A DNA stretch of 64,000 bases from Saccharicrinis sp963677245. Lineage in GTDB: Bacteria > Bacteroidota > Bacteroidia > Bacteroidales > Marinilabiliaceae. Within the stretch, counting starts at the first letter, position 1; each line of letters begins with the position of its first letter. The notes beneath the pieces are model-generated. The model was given only the letters and a program-made list of their open reading frames with translations. It was not told the origin of the DNA and searched no databases. Both the position numbers and the translations under genes were made by a program. Location of the stretch: the NCBI GenBank assembly GCA_963677245.1, contig OY781921.1:1-64000 (forward strand). Reading direction: 5' to 3'. Below are positions 36,172 through 43,707 of the stretch, piece after piece.

Positions 36172-36298
36172 CACGCGGTCATAAAACATTGGGGGCAAAG
36201 TGGTTATTCGAGCTTGGGTTCTCGCATCAAAGTTCATTGTACCTTGATAGTGAAGTAGCTCCGAAATCCCCAACGTTTCATACCGCCATCCGTTAGTG
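36166..36298 (+). repeat. attC23 (GCGGTCATAAAACAT type)
   Basis: R'' GCCTAAC (extended GCGCCTAAC, 36164-36172) is complementary to GTTAGGCGC at 34668. R' GTTAGTG at 36292. 133 bp. Confidence 0.9.
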
Positions 36299-36394
36299 GC
36301 AAGGCTGGAAAACTGAAACTGCCTAGTCATTTTGGATAAAAAGTTAAGATTATAAGAACTATCAGACATTTATATTTAATTAAAGCAGATAATT

Positions 36395-36964
36395 ATGGAT
36401 AACAAACCAAAGACTCCGATAATCCTTTATATAGCAAGTGGATTAAGCTTCATTCCATTGGTTGGTATTTTTGTCGGATTAATTGTGATTCTATTCGGAG
36501 CAATAGGTAAATTCAAAAACAAGATATTGATTATTATCGGGTCATGCGGAATTTTATTTTCGATTATACTTTATTCAAGCTTGTTTTATTTTGGATTTAA
36601 ACACAGAGGAGGCACATTTGATGATTTGACAGTTCAGATGGCAGAAAATCAACTTACTAATATTGTAAAAGAACTTGAATATTATAAGATTCAAAATGAT
36701 ACTTACCCTGATAGTTTAAATCATCTTGATACAGAAAATTCATTTATTTTTATTAATGACCCGATTCTTCAAAAGATTGATACGAAAAATAAAAACCCAT
36801 TGTACTACTATCATGTTAGTGATAGCGGATATTATTTATTTTCAGTTGGATTTGATGGAGAACCATTTACTGATGATGACCTTTTGCCAAAGATTTCTTG
36901 TGAAGAAGCTGATAAAATTGGGATTTTAAAATGTACTATTGACAGTAGTTTGACCAAAAAATAA
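36395..36964 (+). CDS. Cassette 24, gene 1: membrane protein with GspG-like domain
   Basis: A 189-residue protein with two N-terminal transmembrane segments (about 8-35 and 43-68) and a soluble C-terminal part reading LEYYKIQNDTYPDSLNHL ... YYHVSDSGYYLFSVGFDGEPFTDDDLLP. That matches the calcium-binding end of type II secretion pseudopilins (GspG-like), here detached from any secretion operon. The role is unknown. It is the first of three genes in the longest-coding cassette. Confidence 0.72.
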   Translation: MDNKPKTPIILYIASGLSFIPLVGIFVGLIVILFGAIGKFKNKILIIIGSCGILFSIILYSSLFYFGFKHRGGTFDDLTVQMAENQLTNIVKELEYYKIQNDTYPDSLNHLDTENSFIFINDPILQKIDTKNKNPLYYYHVSDSGYYLFSVGFDGEPFTDDDLLPKISCEEADKIGILKCTIDSSLTKK

Positions 36965-36997
36965 CTGTATAATAGCACAGCGATACAGATAAACGAT

Positions 36998-37474
36998 ATG
37001 GAATTACAGATTTTCATAGATAATTATACATCCGCAGATTTTGATAAGATTAAGTTGAAATGGAATGGTAAATATGGTCAAGACTTCGAGGATGAAAATT
37101 ACAATTTTAGGATTCAGCTTTGTGAGTTTATTGTTCCACAGATTGATACAGTGAATATCGAGCTGATTAAAGATTTATATTGTGAAACAGGTAAAACATC
37201 TCCAATGACTTTTGGCGTATATCATAATTTTCATTTATTCGCTAATGAATTACTAAAACGTGGAGGGAAAAAATATTTGCTTGATTACATTAGTGGTGCT
37301 TCGCATTCAATGGATACAAGTATGAGTTCGGGCCGATTGACTATTTCAGCAGAAACTGCTAAAGAGATTTTGGATTACTTTGATGATTTAAAAGCCAAAA
37401 CTGAAGAACCAGAGGAGCAAAAATTACTAAATGATTTTATAAGACAAAGATTAGAATATCATGCCAACAAATGA
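36998..37474 (+). CDS. Cassette 24, gene 2: hypothetical protein
   Basis: A 158-residue soluble acidic protein without recognised family. The sequence includes a conserved-looking HSMDTSMSSGR segment and a helical, Glu-rich end. Its end overlaps the start of gene 3 by 14 bp (37461-37474), a sign of coupling. Together with gene 3 it may form a two-protein module independent of the pseudopilin-like gene. Confidence 0.65.
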   Translation: MELQIFIDNYTSADFDKIKLKWNGKYGQDFEDENYNFRIQLCEFIVPQIDTVNIELIKDLYCETGKTSPMTFGVYHNFHLFANELLKRGGKKYLLDYISGASHSMDTSMSSGRLTISAETAKEILDYFDDLKAKTEEPEEQKLLNDFIRQRLEYHANK

Positions 37475-37814
37475 TACAACAGTATTATATCGCCCCGTTA
37501 ATAAGGCAGAACTTGATTTAATAGAACAATCTGGTTGGAAAAAATTCCCTCCGAGATTACCTGAACAACCAATATTCTATCCGGTGTTAAACGAGGAATA
37601 TGCAATAGAGATATGTGAGAAATGGAATGTTTCTGCATACGGTTCTGGATTTGTTACCAAATTTTCTGTACGTACGGATTTTCTTTCAAATTATCAGATT
37701 GAAAATGTTGGAAGCGATATTCATAATGAACTTTGGATACCGGCAGAAGAACTTGAAGAATTTAATAGTAATATTGTTGGATTGATTGAAGTAACAAAAG
37801 AATTTAAAACCTAA
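37461..37814 (+). CDS. Cassette 24, gene 3: ADP-ribosylation/crystallin J1-like protein
   Basis: A 117-residue protein closely matching a small family usually labelled ADP-ribosylation/crystallin J1: LYRPVNKAELDLIEQSGWKKFPPRLPEQPIFYPVLN ... ELWIPAEELEEFNSNIVGLIEV. The label is inherited; I see no ADP-ribosylhydrolase active site in this short protein, so biochemical function is unknown. It starts inside the end of gene 2. Confidence 0.72.
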   Translation: MPTNDTTVLYRPVNKAELDLIEQSGWKKFPPRLPEQPIFYPVLNEEYAIEICEKWNVSAYGSGFVTKFSVRTDFLSNYQIENVGSDIHNELWIPAEELEEFNSNIVGLIEVTKEFKT

Positions 37815-37829
37815 TTAATAATGCCCAGC

Positions 37830-37959
37830 CACTAACAATGTATATAATTCATAAGGGTTTCTGTGATATGCAAAGCATTGTCTCCCGCTCCAAATTCAGT
37901 AACGGTGGATACAGACGTAGCCCGCAATCCCTTACGAAATCATATACTCAACGTTGTGG
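37830..37959 (+). repeat. attC24 (130-bp type)
   Basis: R'' CACTAAC (extended GCCACTAAC, 37828-37836) is complementary to GTTAGTGGC at 36292. R' GTTGTGG at 37953. Confidence 0.92.
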
Positions 37960-37994
37960 GTAATTAGCCGCCGTGACATAGAAAAATTAACGAA

Positions 37995-38396
37995 ATGGAT
38001 TTAGTTGATATTAAATATCATGATGTTCAAGAATCATTTGGAATGGGAGGACCATACCTAGGAGAACTTGAATTTAAAGGGAAACTAATTACAGGTAAGT
38101 TTCTTGCAGACTCTGAAATTTTTAGTGGAGATAAAGAGAGAATTGTCTTTTCTAGATATTTAGGTCAATATACAACTGGATTTCTAGGTTTAAGAACCAA
38201 ATATGATTTTCGAATTTTTGTGTATGATATAAAAGAGAATAGATTTTATCAATCAAAAAATTCTTATGACTGTTTATCGATAGAGAAAATGACTGGAAAC
38301 TTTATTACTTTTTATCACGCATTTCATACAACATACAGCGACTATAGAGATACTATTGAATTTAGTTTTGAAAACTTTGAACGTATTGAGATATAA
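37995..38396 (+). CDS. Cassette 25, gene 1: hypothetical protein (133 aa)
   Basis: A 133-residue soluble beta-rich protein (MDLVDIKYHDVQESFGMGGPYLGELEFKG..., FLADSEIFSGDKERIVFSRY...). No family recognised. Its product is identical to that of the adjacent duplicate cassette at 39149-39550. Gene 2 starts 10 bp later. Conservation of the protein in both copies while silent sites have drifted suggests that the protein sequence is under selection. Confidence 0.7.
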   Translation: MDLVDIKYHDVQESFGMGGPYLGELEFKGKLITGKFLADSEIFSGDKERIVFSRYLGQYTTGFLGLRTKYDFRIFVYDIKENRFYQSKNSYDCLSIEKMTGNFITFYHAFHTTYSDYRDTIEFSFENFERIEI

Positions 38397-38406
38397 ACTA
38401 TTGTAA

Positions 38407-38979
38407 ATGGCTATTTGGCAATATCAGTTATTCGTGATTCCTAGAGAGGCTTTAATGAAACATTTCAAAAGCATCCCAGATTCTTTAGCTATTCATAAAG
38501 ATACATTTAAAAAAATGTGGGATTCATTTTTACAACATGACCAAGATTCAGATTGCGAATCGTTTGATGCTAGAAATTATAATTGGTGGCAGCATGCTTC
38601 GATTAAAAGTAAAAACTTAATAAATCAAATTGACGAATTACTACCACGAGATACGTTTATAAACTCAAGTGATAGTGTTTCATGGAAGGGTGATTCTAAA
38701 AACTATAATGACCATGATGCTTTTTTAGCATTTGATTTGAAGTCAGGAAACGTAATTGACTTTGGATTTAGAATAGACTTGCGTGATAACAATTCATCAT
38801 CAATAATTTCATTGCTTAAAATATGTCAAGACAAGGATTTTTTAGTAATGGATTCTAAGGGGAATTTATTTGAACCTAGATTAGATTTATTAAGTGATTC
38901 AATTAAAGAATCAAGAGCAGCACATTACCTAAATGACCCTGAAGATTTTTTTAGAAAACTTGTAAATGATGAGAATTAA
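38407..38979 (+). CDS. Cassette 25, gene 2: hypothetical protein (190 aa)
   Basis: A 190-residue soluble protein (MAIWQYQLFVIPREAL...) with an aromatic-rich N-terminal half (NYNWWQHASIKS) and acidic C-terminus. It looks like immunity-type proteins in size and composition, but no family is assigned. It differs from its copy at 39561-40133 by only two residues seen: Phe/Leu in PRDTF and Glu/Lys in DSIKE. Confidence 0.7.
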   Translation: MAIWQYQLFVIPREALMKHFKSIPDSLAIHKDTFKKMWDSFLQHDQDSDCESFDARNYNWWQHASIKSKNLINQIDELLPRDTFINSSDSVSWKGDSKNYNDHDAFLAFDLKSGNVIDFGFRIDLRDNNSSSIISLLKICQDKDFLVMDSKGNLFEPRLDLLSDSIKESRAAHYLNDPEDFFRKLVNDEN

Positions 38980-38983
38980 CTAC

Positions 38984-39113
38984 CCACAACAATGTGTATA
39001 ATTCATAAGGGTTTCAGTGGTATGCGAAGCATGACCTCCCGCTCTAAATTCAGTAACGGAGGATACAGACGCAGCCCGCAATCCCTTACGAAATCATACA
39101 CTCAACGTTGTGG
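38984..39113 (+). repeat. attC25 (130-bp type)
   Basis: R'' CCACAAC (extended TACCCACAAC, 38981-38990) is complementary to GTTGTGGGTA at 37953. R' GTTGTGG at 39107. Confidence 0.92.
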
Positions 39114-39148
39114 GTAATTAGCCGCCGTGACATAGAAAAATTAACGAA

Positions 39149-39550
39149 ATGGATTTAGTTGATATTAAATATCATGATGTTCAAGAATCATTTGGAATGG
39201 GAGGACCATATCTAGGAGAACTTGAATTTAAAGGGAAACTAATTACAGGCAAGTTTCTTGCAGACTCTGAAATTTTTAGTGGAGATAAAGAGAGAATTGT
39301 CTTTTCTAGATATTTAGGTCAATATACAACTGGATTTCTAGGTTTAAGAACCAAATATGATTTTCGAATTTTTGTGTATGATATAAAAGAGAATAGATTT
39401 TATCAATCAAAAAATTCTTATGACTGTTTATCGATAGAGAAAATGACTGGAAACTTTATTACTTTTTATCACGCATTTCATACAACTTACAGCGACTATA
39501 GAGATACTATTGAATTTAGTTTTGAAAACTTTGAACGTATTGAGATATAA
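39149..39550 (+). CDS. Cassette 26, gene 1: hypothetical protein (133 aa), duplicate
   Basis: Protein identical to the 133-residue product at 37995-38396, though the DNA carries silent changes (for example TAC/TAT and GGT/GGC codons early in the gene). Unrecognised family. The silent changes date the duplication as older than that of the nuclease cassette, or show that the two copies arrived separately from a pool of close relatives. Confidence 0.7.
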   Translation: MDLVDIKYHDVQESFGMGGPYLGELEFKGKLITGKFLADSEIFSGDKERIVFSRYLGQYTTGFLGLRTKYDFRIFVYDIKENRFYQSKNSYDCLSIEKMTGNFITFYHAFHTTYSDYRDTIEFSFENFERIEI

Positions 39551-39560
39551 ACTATTGTAA

Positions 39561-40133
39561 ATGGCTATTTGGCAATATCAGTTATTCGTGATTCCTAGAG
39601 AGGCTTTAATGAAACATTTCAAAAGCATTCCAGATTCTTTAGCTATACATAAAGATACATTTAAAAAAATGTGGGATTCATTTTTACAACATGACCAAGA
39701 TTCAGATTGCGAATCGTTTGATGCTAGAAATTATAATTGGTGGCAGCATGCTTCGATTAAAAGTAAAAACTTAATAAATCAAATTGACGAATTACTACCA
39801 CGAGATACTTTAATAAACTCAAGTGATAGTGTTTCATGGAAGGGTGATTCTAAAAACTATAATGACCATGATGCTTTTTTAGCATTTGATTTGAAGTCAG
39901 GAAACGTAATTGACTTTGGATTTAGAATAGACTTGCGTGATAACAATTCATCATCAATAATTTCATTGCTTAAAATATGTCAGGACAAAGATTTTTTAGT
40001 AATGGATTCTAAGGGGAATTTATTTGAACCTAGATTAGATTTATTAAGTGATTCAATTAAAAAATCAAGAGCAGCACATTACCTAAATGACCCTGAAGAT
40101 TTTTTTAGAAAACTTGTAAATGATGAGAATTAA
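39561..40133 (+). CDS. Cassette 26, gene 2: hypothetical protein (190 aa), duplicate
   Basis: Near-identical to 38407-38979. The differences are Leu instead of Phe after PRDT and Lys instead of Glu in the DSIKK segment near the C-terminus, plus silent substitutions. If this is an immunity-type protein, divergence at two surface-like positions could alter partner choice, but that is speculation. Confidence 0.7.
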   Translation: MAIWQYQLFVIPREALMKHFKSIPDSLAIHKDTFKKMWDSFLQHDQDSDCESFDARNYNWWQHASIKSKNLINQIDELLPRDTLINSSDSVSWKGDSKNYNDHDAFLAFDLKSGNVIDFGFRIDLRDNNSSSIISLLKICQDKDFLVMDSKGNLFEPRLDLLSDSIKKSRAAHYLNDPEDFFRKLVNDEN

Positions 40134-40137
40134 CTAC

Positions 40138-40267
40138 CCACAACAATGTGTATAATTCATAAGGGTTTCAGTGGTATGCGGAGCATATTCTCCCGCTCCA
40201 ATTTTGGTAACGGAGGATACAGACGCAGCCCGCAATCCCTTACGAAATCATACACTCAACGTTGTGC
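40138..40267 (+). repeat. attC26 (130-bp type)
   Basis: R'' CCACAAC (extended TACCCACAAC, 40135-40144) is complementary to GTTGTGGGTA at 39107. R' GTTGTGC at 40261. Confidence 0.92.
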
Positions 40268-40295
40268 TTAATTTAAACAGAGACCTCAGTAAAAT

Positions 40296-40808
40296 ATGAT
40301 TTCAAATATTTCAGACAAAGAATTAAAATCAATAAAGAAAAGCCTTCCTGACTTTAGAAAAGTAATTGAGGAAGATGAATCATTTCTTGAAAAAGGAATT
40401 TATAAGAAAATCTTCATAAGCGTTTTTGACCACTGGTTGACAGAAGATGAAGCTGATAAATTGATTTTTATTGACGATGATAAGAATGAATTACAAAAAC
40501 GTCGAGAAAAATTTGAAAAGGTAGTAGAGGATTTATACAACTCGACAGAAACATATTTATGGAAATATAAACGAAACTATAGAGTTTTTATTCAAAAACC
40601 ATTGACCTATAATGACCTTCTAAAGAAATGCGATTTTAATAATTTATGGTCACAAAGTGGGAGAAGATACAGTTTGATTTTGCCTGAATATTCAGCGATA
40701 TATAATGAGGAATGGGACTGGACTAATATTATCTGGTACACAGATGAAATGAAAATAAAACCAATATTAGAAATTGCAGAAAAAGCTGGATTGCATATTC
40801 TGAAATAA
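40296..40808 (+). CDS. Cassette 27, gene 1: hypothetical protein
   Basis: A 170-residue soluble, highly charged protein with long helices at the N-terminus and an aromatic C-terminal half (YLWKYKRNYRVFIQKPL ... YNEEWDWTNIIWYTDE). No family recognised. A second, immunity-like gene follows 14 bp later; the two may form an effector-neutralising or regulatory pair, but no toxic domain is visible. Confidence 0.67.
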   Translation: MISNISDKELKSIKKSLPDFRKVIEEDESFLEKGIYKKIFISVFDHWLTEDEADKLIFIDDDKNELQKRREKFEKVVEDLYNSTETYLWKYKRNYRVFIQKPLTYNDLLKKCDFNNLWSQSGRRYSLILPEYSAIYNEEWDWTNIIWYTDEMKIKPILEIAEKAGLHILK

Positions 40809-40822
40809 TATACACTTTAAGC

Positions 40823-41170
40823 ATGGTTTATAATAGTAAAAAAGGATTTGAAATTGCTGGACATATTGAAATCAAAGTAATAGAAAATGAAGATGAATTT
40901 GAAGGGGAAATTGAAAAATGGAATGAAATATTAATTCATGGAGACTCTGAAGGTTTAAAATCACTTGCAAAACAACTTATTGATTTAGCAGAATTAGACC
41001 AAGAGAAAGTTGATAATAAATTTCTACCTGTCGGAGCTCGTGAGCATTTACATCTTAAACCAAATATTGAATTAAGTAAATCTTCGACAGAGACTATAAT
41101 AGGCAGATTGGATTCGAAAGTAAATAAGGATTTCCCTGATAATTATATACCAAAAGATGAAATAGAATAA
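40823..41170 (+). CDS. Cassette 27, gene 2: Imm32-like immunity protein
   Basis: A 115-residue protein resembling the Imm32 family of immunity proteins: ILIHGDSEGLKSLAKQLIDLAEL followed by REHLHLKPNIELSKSSTETIIGRL. Imm32-type proteins are found near polymorphic toxins. No matching toxin is seen in this window, so it could be an orphan immunity gene carried as a cassette. The assignment is from remembered motif pattern only. Confidence 0.68.
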   Translation: MVYNSKKGFEIAGHIEIKVIENEDEFEGEIEKWNEILIHGDSEGLKSLAKQLIDLAELDQEKVDNKFLPVGAREHLHLKPNIELSKSSTETIIGRLDSKVNKDFPDNYIPKDEIE

Positions 41171-41178
41171 AAAACTAA

Positions 41179-41310
41179 GCACAACATTTTGTATAAGTAA
41201 TGGCAGGCAAAGTGATTAATATCAAGGTTTTTAGCCCGCTCAAACAGCGTAGCGGTTTGACAGGAAACTACCACGCAATCTGCCACTACTCATACAATTT
41301 ACCGTTGTAG
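41179..41310 (+). repeat. attC27 (GTAATGGC type)
   Basis: R'' GCACAAC (extended TAAGCACAAC, 41176-41185) is complementary to GTTGTGCTTA at 40261. R' GTTGTAG at 41304. 132 bp. Confidence 0.92.
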
Positions 41311-41334
41311 TGCATTTGGCCGAACCGATACAGC

Positions 41335-41589
41335 ATGATTAATAAGCAAAAAATAGAGATTTTTAAAAAGTACAATGGGGATATTGATGGATTCTCAAGA
41401 TTTGGAAAAAAAAGAGAAAAAGACATCTTTTCTGATGGAGATTGGAGTGAAATTGATAGTGTGTTGCAAGATTTAGAAATGATTAAAAATGGATTATGCT
41501 CAATTGATTACAAAAAAAGAACGGAAGAAAAATTAAATCAGAAATTTGACAACGAATCCATTGACTTAATAAAAAAGTATGTTGACTAA
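41335..41589 (+). CDS. Cassette 28, gene 1: small hypothetical protein
   Basis: An 84-residue charged helical protein (MINKQKIEIFKKYNGDIDGFSRFG...) with no recognised family. Its stop (41587-41589) overlaps by 11 bp the ATG of the following interrupted gene. The size suits a subunit or antitoxin-like partner, but nothing specific is visible. Confidence 0.62.
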   Translation: MINKQKIEIFKKYNGDIDGFSRFGKKREKDIFSDGDWSEIDSVLQDLEMIKNGLCSIDYKKRTEEKLNQKFDNESIDLIKKYVD

Positions 41590-41974
41590 TTACAATACAG
41601 AAAAATATCATGATTGGGAAATATTCCACGGAATAAAGTTCTTCTGAAAACTTGAATATGAAACAGCTTTTGATGGGATTGTCAAAATTTACAGTTTAAG
41701 TGCAGAAAATGAGGAGATAAATAAATTGCTTAGTGGAAAGTTTTTTCATCGATTCGCTTACCAAACCAAGAACGGATTACTATTACGACAGTTTAAAGCA
41801 AAGAAATCCTGGCCAAAAACAAGATTAGTATTTCTTGATTTTTCAAAAAAGGACTTGGTTATGATTGCAAAGTCAAATTCATCATATGATAGTTGGACAG
41901 TAAAGCATGATAATGAATCTTACAAAATAATTGTAGCACCTGAAAAGTATTTGGAGTTTAAAGAAATTGACTAA
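41579..41974 (+). pseudogene. Cassette 28, gene 2: interrupted ORF with in-frame TGA
   Basis: A 132-codon frame starts at ATG 41579 (MLTNYNTEKYHDWEIFHGIKF) and is broken by an in-frame TGA at 41645-41647. It continues without further interruption (KLEYETAFDGIVKIYSLSAEN ... KYLEFKEID) to the TAA at 41972-41974. A remaining downstream ORF could start at TTG 41726. This is either a nonsense mutation in the last cassette, consistent with decay of an unexpressed distal gene, or a sequencing error. The protein has no recognised family. Confidence 0.65.
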
Positions 41975-42052
41975 ATGGATATTTTTGAGATTATAACTGG
42001 CAGATTCATTTTTAAATTGTGATAATATTAAGATTTGATAGATAAAAACGCA

Positions 42053-42186
42053 CTACAACAATGTATAAAAAGTATATCCGAACGAAAAATAAATAATTCA
42101 TATAGCTCTATATTACAATAATATACAAAGGTTTTTAAGCAGGGTTTAAAAATCGCCTATCATACATTTTACTATACTTTTTAACG
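42053..42186 (+). repeat. attC28, terminal site with atypical R' end
   Basis: R'' CTACAAC (extended GCACTACAAC, 42050-42059) is complementary to GTTGTAGTGC at 41304. An 11-bp stem (TAAAAAGTATA 42066-42076 / TATACTTTTTA 42173-42183) closes a 134-bp site ending AACG at 42183-42186. The next bases are CAAAAT instead of TT plus purines, so the array ends here at a junction lacking GTT. Confidence 0.65.
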
Positions 42187-42491
42187 CAAAATAACGGAGA
42201 AAAAAGAAATTAATTTTTTTTGATTTTTTTTCAATCAAGCCGTTTTTGCCTTCCATTTTTATTTCAATTGCATTCAATCCATTTTTTTCTGCTAATAAAT
42301 TAGTTTTGCAGCCAATGAAAATTATTTACCACAAAATTTTTGCTTATGGTTAAACTCATTGGTACAACGAAGATGACAGAAATAACCTTATTCAAAAAGA
42401 TAAGAATTATGAGATAGTAAAGTGATATAGCTTTCGGTTGAGCATGGGAATAATCATAAGCCATTATTTTTTAACATTTTAAAAGAAGCTT
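42187..42491. other. Intergenic boundary region after the array
   Basis: About 300 bp of AT-rich DNA without a credible gene, marking the change from cassettes to the next element. It holds a small inverted repeat (TTGATT/AATCAA, 42220-42238) with long T-runs, possibly a terminator. A TAGTTTTG sequence at 42301-42308 matches the TAnnTTTG promoter box and could drive the gene at 42492, though no good upstream box is seen. Confidence 0.4.
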
Positions 42492-43475
42492 ATGATGATA
42501 GAACAGAAAATTGTTGCGGAGAACTTTGAAAAGGATTGCCTTGCTGTATTTGAGAATTTACTGCAAGGCTATAGGAAGGCGAAAGAATCGACAGTATGGG
42601 AATCCAAAATGGATAACCTTGTAGAGAAATTAACACATTTACCTACAGCTCCATTCCATATTGAGTTAATGAAGCTCTTTGATTATGATTTTCTCGTACA
42701 ATCGGAAGATATAAATAGAATAATTGAAAAAGCCCTTGTTATAAGGCAACGTTTGCAACATACCCAAAGGTATGTAACCATAAAAGAAAGATACTTCTCA
42801 TTTCTTTTCTTATCTCCAAATACTCACCTCAAAAGACTTGAAGTATATAATAACGAAGGAGAACTTTGTTATTTACAGGTCGGTAAAATCAGAATAAAGC
42901 CAAAAGCATTTCTCCAATGGCTTATACCCGGCAACAAACAAGTCAAATTTCAAGATGTAATAAGTTTTAGACAAAAGACCTTTCATATAAAGGCGTTAGA
43001 GATTTATTACTACTCACCTATCGTTGACCTTTCGTCAACAAATCCCCAGGACTATTATAATTTTTTCTGCGACTACTTCGGAAAACTTCAATTTCTCAAG
43101 TATTTCAAATCAAACGGAAATGTTGAAGCATTTCCAAACCTCCAACAATTTAAGCCAAGAACGCACGAAGCAATCTTAAAGCTTTCAAGTGCCCAACAGG
43201 TGCTTTGGGCATACTTTCTTTTTCGGCTATTGGGTTTAAAACATCGTATAGATATTGGGAACTCAACTCTTGCCCGATTTTTATGTGTCGTAAACGGTAT
43301 TGATGTGGACAATTACAAGAATCCATATTTCTATCGGCTCATAGATAAAGCTCCATACATTAAAAATGATAAGAATCTTTTGGTTGACCTTGAAGTTATC
43401 AAGTTGCATTTTCAGGAACGTAATTTACCGACAGGTGACATCGAAAAAGTAATCATTGAAATTGTAACCCGATAA
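42492..43475 (+). CDS. Hypothetical protein at start of the second mobile region
   Basis: A 327-residue soluble protein; start ATG 42492 or 42495. No family is recognised. The C-terminal third (HEAILKLSSAQQVLWAYFLFRLLGLKHRIDIGNSTLARFLCVVNG) is helical and basic and its position before an excisionase-like gene recalls regulatory proteins of Bacteroidota conjugative transposons, but I do not see a firm RteC match. A 232-bp gap without an obvious gene follows. Confidence 0.65.
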   Translation: MMIEQKIVAENFEKDCLAVFENLLQGYRKAKESTVWESKMDNLVEKLTHLPTAPFHIELMKLFDYDFLVQSEDINRIIEKALVIRQRLQHTQRYVTIKERYFSFLFLSPNTHLKRLEVYNNEGELCYLQVGKIRIKPKAFLQWLIPGNKQVKFQDVISFRQKTFHIKALEIYYYSPIVDLSSTNPQDYYNFFCDYFGKLQFLKYFKSNGNVEAFPNLQQFKPRTHEAILKLSSAQQVLWAYFLFRLLGLKHRIDIGNSTLARFLCVVNGIDVDNYKNPYFYRLIDKAPYIKNDKNLLVDLEVIKLHFQERNLPTGDIEKVIIEIVTR

Positions 43476-43707
43476 TTTGCAAAAATACCGATTACCATTT
43501 ATTGCTTTTTATTGCCATCTGAGTTAAAAAAGTATCCGACAAAAACAGCGAAAAGTATCCTATAAGGCGAAATGATGTCTTTGTAAAGTTCTGAATATGT
43601 GAGGTGTGAAAATTAATTTGAAAATGTCGGATAGTCCGACGTTGGAAATAGCTATGCACCTATCCTATACTTGCTATCGAAAATTTGAATAAAAAAACAG
43701 CAAGAAA

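Larger units (their letters stand above)
37954..39107 (+). repeat. Tandemly duplicated cassette 25 (copy 1)
   Basis: A 1154-bp cassette directly followed by a copy of exactly the same length (39108-40261). Coding regions differ by roughly ten substitutions. The attC middles differ more. Confidence 0.9.
39108..40261 (+). repeat. Tandemly duplicated cassette 26 (copy 2)
   Basis: Copy of the preceding cassette with identical length and boundaries, and about ten coding substitutions, mostly silent. Its attC26 carries different central bases (GCGGAGCATATTC versus GCGAAGCATGACC). Confidence 0.9.
6721..42186 (+). mobile_element. Integron-type gene-cassette array, 28 cassettes
   Basis: Twenty-eight units of about 0.9-1.9 kb, each one to three plus-strand genes followed by a 130-196 bp imperfect palindrome. 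Junctions read (A)ACG|TT or CCG|TT followed by variable bases. The R'' core at each cassette end is the reverse complement of the bases at that cassette's own start. Examples are GTTGGGCATA (6721) with TATGCCCAAC (7533), GTTATAGGCC (10132) with GGCCTATAAC (11305), and GTTGTAGTGC (41304) with GCACTACAAC (42050). This is what integration of closed circular cassettes at G|TT produces. Only the last junction, at 42186, lacks GTT. Confidence 0.93.

Noticed and set aside
7536..42186. Regularly recurring ~130-bp repeats as a CRISPR or interspersed-repeat array
   Set aside because: Repeats are too long, spaced by 0.7-1.8 kb of coding DNA, and have integron attC ends; there are no short spacers or cas genes.
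42060..42491. tRNA or tmRNA as the integration site of the second element
   Set aside because: No cloverleaf or CCA-ending sequence was recognised in the boundary region.
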